Assembly: GCA_902782655.1 (NCBI GenBank)
Contig: CACZNY010000395.1
Location: forward strand, 1 to 8,636
Direction of reading: 5' to 3'
Origin: an uncultured Lachnospiraceae bacterium
GTDB taxonomy: Bacteria; Bacillota; Clostridia; Lachnospirales; Lachnospiraceae
Length of the DNA: 8,636 bases
Position 1 is the stretch's first letter; each line of letters opens with the position of its first letter. This document shows, one piece after another, positions 1-7,293 of the stretch. Both the position numbers and the translations under genes were made by a program. Under the pieces are notes generated by a model. It was given only the letters and a program-made list of their open reading frames with translations. It was not told the DNA's origin and ran no database searches.

Positions 1-60
1 ATGGGGTTCCATCGCCGAAGAAAAACAACGAAGCAGACGGAAATGTAGACGAGCGAAAAT

Positions 61-86
61 GTGTAGTTAATTAGAAAGTGCTACAC
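61..86. repeat. Short inverted repeat upstream of the xylosidase gene
   Basis: GTGTAG at 61-66 is exactly complementary to CTACAC at 81-86, leaving a 14-nt loop. It lies about 43 nt upstream of the ribosome binding site of the GH120 gene. No T-run follows the right arm, so it does not look like an intrinsic terminator. It could be a weak RNA hairpin or an operator half-site pair for a sugar-responsive regulator, but a 6-bp stem can also arise by chance. The rest of 1-143 has no convincing promoter; 87-128 is A-rich and unstructured. Confidence 0.2.
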
Positions 87-143
87 TAGACCAGGTTATC
101 AGGATCAAACAAAACGAAACATATCAGCAGGAGGGTTTGATTT

Positions 144-2150
144 ATGGAGTATTATGTATCGGCAAAAGCATTCAGGAGCGGTGATGGGACAAAGGATCAT
201 CCGTTTAAGAGCATAGGAGAGGCGGCAAGGCTTGCAAAGCCCGGGGATGAGGTGATAGCAGCTCCCGGTATATACAGGGAGTACGTGGATCCGGCGAATG
301 CAGGATTTTCGGATGCAAGGATAACATACAGATCAGAGGAGCCTCTTGCTGCTGTAATAACCGGGGCCGAAATAGTAAAAAACTGGAAAAAGCACGAAGG
401 GGATACCTGGGTCAGCCACATAGGGAACGGCATATTCGGGGATTATAATCCATATACGGTGACGGTCGCCGGAGACTGGTATTACGCAACGGTTCCTGTG
501 CATACAGGAGAAGTGTATCTTAACGGAAAAGCGATGTATGAGGTGATGACGCTTCAGGAGGTTTTGTCTCCGAAACCCTTTAAGCAATCCTGGGAAAAGG
601 ATGAGGTGACCATCCTTAAATGGTATACGGAACAGGAGGGAGATTATACCGTAATTTACGCAAATTTCGGGGGGAAGGATCCCAATACAGAATGTGTCGA
701 GATAAACGTCCGACGAAACTGTTTCTACCCTTCAAAAGAGGGGGTCGGGTATATTACTCTTTCAGGCTTTACGATAAAGCAGGCTGCCACCCAGTGGGCT
801 CCGCCTACAGCCTATCAGGATGGGATGGTAGGTCCTCACTGGTCCAAGGGCTGGATCATAGAGGATTGCGAGATAAGCGATTCCAGATGCTCCGGCATTA
901 CATTGGGTAAATATCTGCAGCCGGATAATAACAATAAGTGGACGACGAGATATACTAAGGATGGGACCCAGACAGAGCGGGACAATATCATGCAGGCTCA
1001 GGATGAGGGGTGGACAAAGGAACGGATAGGATCGCATATAATAAGAAGGTGCAATATACATGACTGTGGCCAGACAGGCATAGTGGGACATCTGGGAGGG
1101 GTCTTTTCCGTCATAGAGGACAATCATATACATCATATCAATAACAAGCAGGATCTCGCCGGGGCAGAGATTGGCGGGATAAAGATGCATGCAGCCATAG
1201 ATGTTATATACCGCAGGAATCATATACACCATTGTACGAGAGGACTGTGGCTTGACTGGCAGGCGCAGGGAACAAGGGTAACACAGAATCTGTTTCACGA
1301 CAACACGCCGCCTGAAGGGTGTGATATAACTCCCATGCTGGGATTGGGTGAGGACATATTTATTGAAGTTTCCCACGGTCCCACGCTGGTGGACAACAAT
1401 CTGCTCCTGTCTCCCTGCTCCTGCAGGATAAGTACGCAGGGGATGGCCTTTGTGCATAATCTCATAGCAGGCTCCTTTACCTGGGTGGGTGCCGGCGTGG
1501 ATAACGGGGGAAGGAAGCTGCCTACTCCCAGGTACACTCCGTATCATATGCCGCATCGGACGGAGGTGGCCGGATTCATGACGATCCTTCATGGTGATAT
1601 GCGTTTTTATAACAATATCTTTGTCCAGCAGAAGATCAGGCATGATTATGAGGAGTATGCAAAGAAAAACGGGAACGACAGGGAGTATAATCTTGTCTGC
1701 GGAACGGGTGTCTATGATGGGTATCCGACAAAGGAAGAATATCTGTCAAAATTCGGACCGTGGTCTCCTGATGATGAAAATACGAGAGATAAGTATTACG
1801 AAAAGCTGCCGGTGGAAGCAGCGGGAAATCTGTATTTAAACGGAGCCAGGCCGTGCGGCAATGAGAAGGATGCTTATGTATGTGAAGGAGACAAGGCGTT
1901 TATCCGGCTGGTGGAAAAAGAGGGGCGGCCTGTGCTTGACACCAATTTATTCGGGTTTGTGCCGAAAAAGGAATGCGCTGTCATATCCTCAGCTGTACTG
2001 GGCAAGGCTTTTGAGCCGGAGCAGAGGTTTGAAGATCCTGACGGCAGGGAGATCGTATTTAACGAGGATTATTTCGGAGATCACAGGGATGTGAATCCTA
2101 TGCCGGGACCGTTCAGAGATCCGGTACAGGCAGAGAAGCCATTGTTTTAA
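144..2150 (+). CDS. GH120 beta-xylosidase (intracellular, right-handed beta-helix)
   Basis: This gene encodes a 668-residue glycoside hydrolase that should release xylose from the non-reducing ends of xylo-oligosaccharides. It resembles the GH120 enzyme XylC of Thermoanaerobacterium saccharolyticum (about 640 residues, from memory) along its whole length. The N-terminus has a DUF1565-like beta-helix opening (about residues 1-45, with the GTKDHPFKSI and PGIYRE patterns). Next comes the family-typical WAPPTA segment (218-223), followed by PbH1-type helix turns rich in IHxC patterns (about 235-380). The catalytic pair of the family maps to Asp371 in LWLDW (nucleophile) and Glu408 in FIEVSHGP (acid/base). 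There is no signal peptide or membrane segment, so it should act in the cytoplasm on imported oligosaccharides. The ATG at 144 is supported by AGGAGGG at 129-135, 8 nt upstream. Compared with XylC there is an insertion of about 14 residues between the catalytic residues. The next gene has its own promoter, so this one probably belongs to a separate, upstream or single-gene unit. Confidence 0.9.
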   Translation: MEYYVSAKAFRSGDGTKDHPFKSIGEAARLAKPGDEVIAAPGIYREYVDPANAGFSDARITYRSEEPLAAVITGAEIVKNWKKHEGDTWVSHIGNGIFGDYNPYTVTVAGDWYYATVPVHTGEVYLNGKAMYEVMTLQEVLSPKPFKQSWEKDEVTILKWYTEQEGDYTVIYANFGGKDPNTECVEINVRRNCFYPSKEGVGYITLSGFTIKQAATQWAPPTAYQDGMVGPHWSKGWIIEDCEISDSRCSGITLGKYLQPDNNNKWTTRYTKDGTQTERDNIMQAQDEGWTKERIGSHIIRRCNIHDCGQTGIVGHLGGVFSVIEDNHIHHINNKQDLAGAEIGGIKMHAAIDVIYRRNHIHHCTRGLWLDWQAQGTRVTQNLFHDNTPPEGCDITPMLGLGEDIFIEVSHGPTLVDNNLLLSPCSCRISTQGMAFVHNLIAGSFTWVGAGVDNGGRKLPTPRYTPYHMPHRTEVAGFMTILHGDMRFYNNIFVQQKIRHDYEEYAKKNGNDREYNLVCGTGVYDGYPTKEEYLSKFGPWSPDDENTRDKYYEKLPVEAAGNLYLNGARPCGNEKDAYVCEGDKAFIRLVEKEGRPVLDTNLFGFVPKKECAVISSAVLGKAFEPEQRFEDPDGREIVFNEDYFGDHRDVNPMPGPFRDPVQAEKPLF

Positions 2151-2229
2151 TCCACGGATTGATATGATAATGAGCATGAAAAGTGTAGATTCACCTGATC
2201 GACATTTGTTTTTCAGGGATATTTTGTAT

Positions 2230-2258
2230 TTGTAAAACCTTCCATACGCACGTATAAT
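2230..2258 (+). promoter_or_regulatory. Sigma-A-type promoter of ftsH, implying a leaderless or near-leaderless mRNA
   Basis: A perfect -10 box TATAAT lies at 2253-2258. A 17-nt spacer separates it from TTGTAA at 2230-2235, which matches 4 of 6 positions of the -35 consensus. Transcription would be expected to start 6-8 nt after the -10 box, at about 2265-2267, which is immediately before the ftsH ATG at 2268. No Shine-Dalgarno sequence is present in the 20 nt before that ATG. The rest of the gap 2151-2229 shows only a weak 5-bp inverted repeat (CCTGA 2194-2198 and TCAGG 2213-2217) without a following T-run, so I call no terminator for the upstream gene. Confidence 0.7.
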
Positions 2259-2267
2259 AGTGATGTT

Positions 2268-4514
2268 ATGGACGAAAAGAACAACTACAATAATTATAAT
2301 GGCTACGGCGGAGGTCCCGGTGACGGCGATCAGGGCGGCAATGGCTATAACAGGGGGAATGGCGGCAACGGGGGTAATAACGGAGGCCCGGGCAGAGATC
2401 CAAGAAACAGACAGACCATATATGTCCTGATCATAGCTACTCTGATAACTCTTCTGGGAATGAGTGTAATGACCAAGGCCGTGTCTAAATCCACTACGCA
2501 GGAGATCACTTACAGCCAGTTCCTTAAGATGCTGGAAGAAGATCAGATAGCAGAGGTGGAGATAACCGAGGATCAGATCAATATCACGCCAAAAGCTGAG
2601 AGCGGCAAGGCATCGCTGCTTATGACGTATTATACGGGCATAGTATTTGATCCGGATCTTGTGTCGAGACTGGAAAAGTCCGGCATAGACTATTCTCATA
2701 CCATACCTGACAGATCAAGCTGGATAATATCAACGATCATAAACTTTGTTTTACCTCTTGTACTGGTATGGGGGCTGCTTACCCTGTTCATGAGACGGAT
2801 GGGGGGCTCCGGTGGAGGGATATTCGGGGTCGGAAAAAGTGCCTCTAAAGCGTATGTCACAAAGGACACGGGAGTTTCCTTCAAGGATGTCGCTGGACAG
2901 GAAGAGGCGAAGGAAAGTCTGCAGGAAATGGTCGATTTCCTGCATAACCCACAGAAGTATGTACATATAGGCGCAAGGCTTCCCAAGGGAGCTTTGCTTG
3001 TAGGTCCGCCCGGAACGGGAAAAACCCTGCTTGCCAGAGCCGTTGCGGGAGAGGCGCATGTTCCGTTTTATTCCCTGGCGGGTTCGGACTTTGTAGAGAT
3101 GTTTGTAGGAGTCGGGGCTTCAAGGGTCAGGGATCTTTTCAGTGATGCTGAGAAGAATGCCCCCTGTATCATATTCATAGATGAGATAGATGCCATAGGA
3201 AAGAGCCGGGATTCCCGGTATGGCGGCGGAAACGATGAGAGAGAACAGACGCTGAATCAGCTTTTGTCTGAGATGGATGGCTTTGATTCTTCAAAGGGTA
3301 TCCTGGTGATCGGGGCGACCAACAGGCCGGAGACTCTTGATAAGGCACTGCTCCGTCCGGGAAGATTTGACCGGAGGGTAATAGTGGACAAGCCTGATCT
3401 TAAAGGGCGGATAGATACTCTGAAGGTTCATGCGAAGGATGTGAAGCTTGATGAAACGGTAGACTTCGAGGCAGTGGCGCTTGCGACTTCCGGGGCGGTA
3501 GGATCCGATCTTGCAAACATGGTTAATGAAGCTGCAATAAATGCGGTAAAGGCCGGACGCCAGTTTGTGAACCAGAAGGATCTCATGGATTCCGTGGAGG
3601 TCGTGCTGGTGGGTAAGGAAAAGAAGGACCGTATCATGAGCAAGGAGGAACGGAGGATAGTTTCTTATCATGAGATAGGGCATGCCCTGGTTTCCGCTCT
3701 GCAGAAAAACTCCGAGCCCGTACAGAAGATAACCATAGTGCCCCGTACCATGGGTGCTCTGGGTTATGTAATGAATGTTCCGGAGGAGGAGAAATACCTC
3801 AATACGGAGGCGGAGCTGCATGCACTTCTGGTAGAGACTCTCGGCGGGCGTGCTGCCGAGGAGATAGTATTTGATACGGTGACTACGGGAGCGGCAAATG
3901 ATATAGAGAAGGCGACGAAGACAGCAAGAGCGATGGTGACCCAGTATGGAATGAGCAAGAAATTCGGGCTCATGGGACTGGAGACCATTCAGGATCAGTA
4001 CCTTGAGGGCAGGACTGTCATGAACTGTTCAGACGAGACAGCGGCAGCGGTGGATGAGGAAGTGATGAAGATCCTTAAGGAAGCCTATAAGGAGGCAAAG
4101 TCGCTTCTCAAGGAAAACCGTGCCCTTCTGGATAAGCTTGCTCAGTTCCTTATAGAAAAGGAAACCATTACCGGTAAGGAATTCATGAAAATATACCGTG
4201 AGGAAAAAGGTCTGACTGAGGAGGAGACTTCCGGGCAGGGAAGAGAGCGCATAGCTATGAAGCGGACAGCAGAGTCAAATAATACTCCGGAACCCAGAGG
4301 GGATGGAGGTAATGACATAATGCCCGAAGAACCGGTTTCCCATACCTTTGAGGTGGAGGTAAATGATGATACGCCATCCAGTACGGATCAGCAGTATCCT
4401 TATGGAGGGTACGTCCCGACGGGAAACAATGGCAGTGAAAATGCTGTGTATGAAGGAATGGGCGCTGTAGTCCGTGGAAGAAAAGATAATATGAGGAAAT
4501 CTGAGAATGAGTGA
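2268..4514 (+). CDS. ftsH: ATP-dependent zinc metalloprotease FtsH
   Basis: This is a membrane-anchored AAA+ protease of 748 residues that extracts and degrades misfolded or regulated membrane and cytosolic proteins as a hexamer. In order it has an Asn/Gly-rich cytosolic tail (1-48), membrane helix 1 (about 51-70), an external FtsH domain (about 75-150), membrane helix 2 (about 152-175), then the AAA+ module. That module shows Walker A GPPGTGKT (246-253), pore motif FVEMFVG, Walker B with Asp305-Glu306, and arginine fingers Arg363 and Arg366 in RPGRFDR. The zinc protease domain has HEIGH (His468, Glu469, His472) and third ligand Asp545 in GAANDIE. All catalytic residues are intact. It is longer than the usual 610-650 residues because of the N-terminal tail and a C-terminal extension of about 80 residues with a Tyr/Gly/Asn-rich patch near 710-721. 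The ATG at 2268 has no ribosome binding site; the reading frame is open upstream to a stop at 2196 but offers no alternative start codon. It heads the downstream cluster and overlaps the next gene by 8 nt. Confidence 0.97.
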   Translation: MDEKNNYNNYNGYGGGPGDGDQGGNGYNRGNGGNGGNNGGPGRDPRNRQTIYVLIIATLITLLGMSVMTKAVSKSTTQEITYSQFLKMLEEDQIAEVEITEDQINITPKAESGKASLLMTYYTGIVFDPDLVSRLEKSGIDYSHTIPDRSSWIISTIINFVLPLVLVWGLLTLFMRRMGGSGGGIFGVGKSASKAYVTKDTGVSFKDVAGQEEAKESLQEMVDFLHNPQKYVHIGARLPKGALLVGPPGTGKTLLARAVAGEAHVPFYSLAGSDFVEMFVGVGASRVRDLFSDAEKNAPCIIFIDEIDAIGKSRDSRYGGGNDEREQTLNQLLSEMDGFDSSKGILVIGATNRPETLDKALLRPGRFDRRVIVDKPDLKGRIDTLKVHAKDVKLDETVDFEAVALATSGAVGSDLANMVNEAAINAVKAGRQFVNQKDLMDSVEVVLVGKEKKDRIMSKEERRIVSYHEIGHALVSALQKNSEPVQKITIVPRTMGALGYVMNVPEEEKYLNTEAELHALLVETLGGRAAEEIVFDTVTTGAANDIEKATKTARAMVTQYGMSKKFGLMGLETIQDQYLEGRTVMNCSDETAAAVDEEVMKILKEAYKEAKSLLKENRALLDKLAQFLIEKETITGKEFMKIYREEKGLTEEETSGQGRERIAMKRTAESNNTPEPRGDGGNDIMPEEPVSHTFEVEVNDDTPSSTDQQYPYGGYVPTGNNGSENAVYEGMGAVVRGRKDNMRKSENE
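4493..4498 (+). promoter_or_regulatory. Ribosome binding site of the debranching enzyme gene, inside the end of ftsH
   Basis: GAGGAA at 4493-4498 lies 8 nt before the ATG at 4507, within the last codons of ftsH. The start codon and the ftsH stop codon sit in the string ATGAGTGA (4507-4514). This arrangement supports the 4507 start and suggests translational coupling of the two genes. Confidence 0.65.
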
Positions 4515-6582
4515 TGGATACAGGTATGTCGATATCCACATGGAGCCGCTCGATATTATTAACGGATTTGAGGTGCGGCCGGGACTCTACAGACTGAATG
4601 GAGCCACGGCTATTCCTACGGGAGTAAATTTCACTATACATTCTAATCAGGCTACTTCGGTGGAGCTGCTGCTTTTTCACTCAGAAGAAAAGGAGCCTTT
4701 CGGGATCATCCCGTTTCCGGATGATTATAAGATAGGAAATGTCTATTCCATGATAGTATTCGACCTTGATATAGAGGACATTGAGTATGCTTACAGAATG
4801 GATGGGCCGCATGATCCCGCAAAAGGATTGATATTTGATAAGCAGAAGATCCTTCTTGATCCGTATGCCAGGGCAGTTACCGGTCAGGCAGAATGGGGAA
4901 CACCTACTGATTATATTTATCATGCCCGGGTGGTAAGGGATAACTTTGACTGGAGCGACAGCAAGCAGCTTCTTACGCCGACGGAGGATCTTATTATATA
5001 TGAGATGCACGTCAGAGGATTTACGAAGGACAGATCCAGTGGAGTGAAGCATCCCGGTACCTTTGATGCGATAAGGGAAAAAATACCTTATCTCAAGGAG
5101 CTGGGTGTTACCGCGATAGAATTAATGCCCATATTCGAGTTTGATGAAATGCTTTCGAGAAGGGATTTCTATGGTCGCGACCTCATGGATTACTGGGGCT
5201 ACAATACCGTCTGCTTCTTCGCACCCAATACCAGCTATGCCTCCACAAGGGAGCATAATCATGAAGGTGATGAGCTGAAATCCATGATAAGAGCATTGCA
5301 CGAAAACGGCATAGAGGTATTTCTGGATGTGGTTTTCAATCATACTGCCGAAGGCAATGAATGTGGTCCCTGCTTCTCCTTTAAAGGGATAGACAATAAT
5401 ATTTATTATATGCTTACCCCTGAGGGCTATTACTATAATTTCTCAGGCTGTGGCAATACTCTGAACTGCAATCATCCCATAGTACAGCGATTGATAACGG
5501 AATGCTTAAGATACTGGGTCACGACCTACAGGGTCGATGGATTCAGATTCGATCTTGCATCAATACTCGGACGCAATGAGGATGGATCGCCTATGAGCAA
5601 GCCGCCTCTTTTGCAGGAGCTCGCCTTCGATCCGATACTCGGTACAGTGAAGCTTATAGCTGAGGCATGGGATGCAGGAGGCATGTATCAGGTCGGATCT
5701 TTCCCTTCATGGAACCGCTGGATGGAGTGGAACGGAAGGTACAGAGATGATATGAGAGCTTTTCTTAAGGGTGATAACGGAAAGGCCTGGGAAGCGGCAA
5801 GTCGTATCACAGGCTCTCCGGATCTCTACGACCCAGGGGTCAGGGGCTTTAATGCGTCTGTTAATTTCCTTGACTGTCACGACGGATTTACCCTGCATGA
5901 TCTTTATTCCTATAACGAAAAGCATAATGAGGATAATGACTGGGGAGGTACTGACGGGGATGATCACAATCTCTCATGGAACTGCGGCCACGAGGGAGAA
6001 ACCACTGATAAAGAGGTCCAGTGCCTCAGGGACAGGATGATAAAAAATGCATTTGCCTGTCTGATGGTCAGCCGCGGAACGCCTATGTTTTTCATGGGCG
6101 ATGAGTTTGGCAATTCACAGGGAGGAAATAATAATGCCTACTGCCAGGACAATAATATCTCATGGCTTAACTGGGATGATCTTAAGACAAATAAAAAGCT
6201 GTTTGAGTTCTTTAGGTTTATGATAAAGTTCAGAAAGGATCATCCTGCAATAAGAAAGCATCTTGAGCCGGCAAAGACAGGTCTACCGGAGATTTCCTGT
6301 CATGGAGTCAGACCCTGGGAGCCGGATTATTCCGATGAAAGCCATTATATGGGAGTCATGTTTGCCGGATCATACTACAGGAATAAGCCGGATGATATTG
6401 TCTACCTTGCAGTGAATACCTACTGGGAGGAGGTAGAGATATTTCTTCCCGGGCTTCCGGCGGGGATGGCATGGCGGAATATTGTAGATACCTTTGCGAA
6501 GAATCCTATATTAAAGAGCGCGGATGCTGTTTCAGGGGGAATAAAAATGCGGCCAAGATCAGTCAGGTTATTTACGGCATAA
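4507..6582 (+). CDS. glgX: Glycogen debranching enzyme, GlgX/isoamylase type (GH13 with CBM48)
   Basis: This 691-residue alpha-amylase-superfamily enzyme should hydrolyse alpha-1,6 branch linkages in glycogen or limit dextrins in the cytoplasm; there is no signal peptide. An N-terminal CBM48-like beta-sandwich (about residues 18-110, starting near VRPGLYRLNGA) precedes the GH13 barrel. Conserved region I is DVVFNH (Asp274 to His279). The catalytic nucleophile is Asp349 in FRFDLA, the acid/base is Glu386 in IAEAWD, and the transition-state stabiliser is Asp459 in CHDGFT. MGDEFG and the Asn-rich NNNAYCQDNNISWLNW segment are typical of the GlgX/TreX/isoamylase group, and the length fits it (about 650-750). 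The start at 4507 overlaps ftsH by 8 nt and has its own ribosome binding site. No other glycogen gene (glgA, glgB, glgC, glgP) is in the window. Exact specificity (GlgX-like trimming of short branches versus isoamylase-like action on long ones) cannot be settled from sequence alone. Confidence 0.92.
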   Translation: MSDGYRYVDIHMEPLDIINGFEVRPGLYRLNGATAIPTGVNFTIHSNQATSVELLLFHSEEKEPFGIIPFPDDYKIGNVYSMIVFDLDIEDIEYAYRMDGPHDPAKGLIFDKQKILLDPYARAVTGQAEWGTPTDYIYHARVVRDNFDWSDSKQLLTPTEDLIIYEMHVRGFTKDRSSGVKHPGTFDAIREKIPYLKELGVTAIELMPIFEFDEMLSRRDFYGRDLMDYWGYNTVCFFAPNTSYASTREHNHEGDELKSMIRALHENGIEVFLDVVFNHTAEGNECGPCFSFKGIDNNIYYMLTPEGYYYNFSGCGNTLNCNHPIVQRLITECLRYWVTTYRVDGFRFDLASILGRNEDGSPMSKPPLLQELAFDPILGTVKLIAEAWDAGGMYQVGSFPSWNRWMEWNGRYRDDMRAFLKGDNGKAWEAASRITGSPDLYDPGVRGFNASVNFLDCHDGFTLHDLYSYNEKHNEDNDWGGTDGDDHNLSWNCGHEGETTDKEVQCLRDRMIKNAFACLMVSRGTPMFFMGDEFGNSQGGNNNAYCQDNNISWLNWDDLKTNKKLFEFFRFMIKFRKDHPAIRKHLEPAKTGLPEISCHGVRPWEPDYSDESHYMGVMFAGSYYRNKPDDIVYLAVNTYWEEVEIFLPGLPAGMAWRNIVDTFAKNPILKSADAVSGGIKMRPRSVRLFTA

Positions 6583-6599
6583 GGAATTATTGTCAGATG

Positions 6600-6607
6600 A
6601 AGGAGGG
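6600..6607 (+). promoter_or_regulatory. Ribosome binding site that fixes the hypB-like start
   Basis: AAGGAGGG at 6600-6607 is a near-perfect Shine-Dalgarno sequence. An in-frame GTG at 6607 overlaps its last base and so cannot be served by it. The ATG at 6613, 5 nt downstream, is therefore the likely start. It lies in the 30-nt gap after the debranching enzyme gene, which has no terminator. Confidence 0.8.
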
Positions 6608-6612
6608 TGAGC

Positions 6613-7272
6613 ATGCCTGAGATAGTGATCATGAAGGAAATAAAGGGGCGAAATGAGGAGTATGCCAGGGCAAACCGTGAACAGTATTCAAAGGATCATG
6701 TGCTTGCCGTGAATGTTATGGGCGCTCCCGGAGCAGGCAAAACCTCCTTTCTGCTGGCACTTTGCAAAGAGCTTGGCTCACGGGGCATTAATTCGGCGGT
6801 GATAGAAGGGGATCTTTATTCCGCGATCGATACTGAGATATTTGTAAAGGAAGGATTTGATTCCCTGCAGATAAATACCGAGGGGGAGTGCCATATTGAT
6901 GCGAGCGTAGTAAGACAGGGATATGACAGACTTGGATTTTCAAATGGCGTACTCTTTATAGAAAATGTTGGAAATCTGATCTGTCCCGCAGAGTTTGACC
7001 TTGGAGAGGGACTGCGTCTTATAACCGCTTCCGTTCCGGAGGGTGATGATAAGCCGTATAAATATGTTCCGATGTATTCATACGTGGATGCGGTTGTCCT
7101 TACCAAATGCGATCTGAAGGAAGCAGTAGGTTTTGATACGGAATATTTTACGAAGGGGCTGAGAGCATTAAATGATGCTCCTGTTTTTGAGACCTCAGCG
7201 AGGACAGAGGGAGAGGCATTGGGCATAGCCGAGGTCGCAGACCTGATAGAATCAAAGTACAGGGCGGTCTGA
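6613..7272 (+). CDS. hypB: HypB-like nickel-metallochaperone GTPase
   Basis: This 219-residue SIMIBI-class GTPase resembles HypB, which uses GTP hydrolysis to help deliver nickel during maturation of [NiFe] hydrogenases. The P-loop is GAPGAGKT (37-44). EGDLYSAID (65-73) matches the family's switch I region. The G-domain metal site is complete: Cys93-His94 in ECHIDA and Cys124 in NLICPAEFDLGE correspond to the known Cys-His and Cys ligands of E. coli HypB. FIENVGN (115-121) is also diagnostic. The G4 guanine-recognition motif reads TKCD (164-167) instead of NKxD. The N-terminal CxxCGC nickel site and the His-rich stretch found in some homologues are absent, so the protein starts almost directly at the G domain. 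No hypA, other hyp, hydrogenase or urease gene is in the window, so its client enzyme is unknown. The start at 6613 gives good spacing to the ribosome binding site. UreG or another G3E-type chaperone is less likely because of the CH and NLxCPAxFDLGE motifs. Confidence 0.88.
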   Translation: MPEIVIMKEIKGRNEEYARANREQYSKDHVLAVNVMGAPGAGKTSFLLALCKELGSRGINSAVIEGDLYSAIDTEIFVKEGFDSLQINTEGECHIDASVVRQGYDRLGFSNGVLFIENVGNLICPAEFDLGEGLRLITASVPEGDDKPYKYVPMYSYVDAVVLTKCDLKEAVGFDTEYFTKGLRALNDAPVFETSARTEGEALGIAEVADLIESKYRAV

Positions 7273-7283
7273 TTATATTTTTT

Positions 7284-7291
7284 GGAGAAGG
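7284..7291 (+). promoter_or_regulatory. Ribosome binding site supporting a TTG start at 7294
   Basis: GGAGAAGG at 7284-7291 follows the hypB-like stop codon; its GGAG core ends 6 nt before an in-frame TTG at 7294. The other in-frame TTG at 7282 has no such sequence upstream. The first in-frame ATG, at 7375, has AGGAG only 3 nt before it, which is too close for a good fit. Confidence 0.5.
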
Positions 7292-7293
7292 CT

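Noticed and set aside
1..74. Possible 3' end of an upstream gene (open + strand frames ending at stop codons at 48, 70 or 74)
   Set aside because: Three frames are open from the window edge for 15 to 23 codons. The frame ending at 74 has the most ordinary codon use, but the stretch is too short to recognise any protein or to choose among frames.
762..1643. Long open frame of 293 codons on the - strand inside the xylosidase gene
   Set aside because: It is antisense to a clearly conserved GH120 gene. Its translation is rich in Cys, His, Arg and Pro with no recognisable motif, as expected for a shadow frame.
2194..2217. Possible terminator after the xylosidase gene (CCTGA...TCAGG)
   Set aside because: The stem is only 5 bp with a 14-nt loop, its T-rich stretch lies in the loop and not after the stem, and no T-run follows.
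2263..2430. 55-codon + strand frame starting at the ATG 5 nt before the ftsH start
   Set aside because: Its translation is Ala/Thr/Ile-rich and simply reflects the repetitive Gly/Asn codons of ftsH read in another frame. It has no ribosome binding site.
1989..2699. Open frame of 236 codons on the - strand spanning the end of the xylosidase gene and the start of ftsH
   Set aside because: It runs antisense through the ftsH promoter and two real genes, and shows no protein motif.
6607..6612. GTG start for the HypB-like protein, two residues longer
   Set aside because: The GTG overlaps the last base of the Shine-Dalgarno sequence, which leaves no spacing. The ATG at 6613 fits well.
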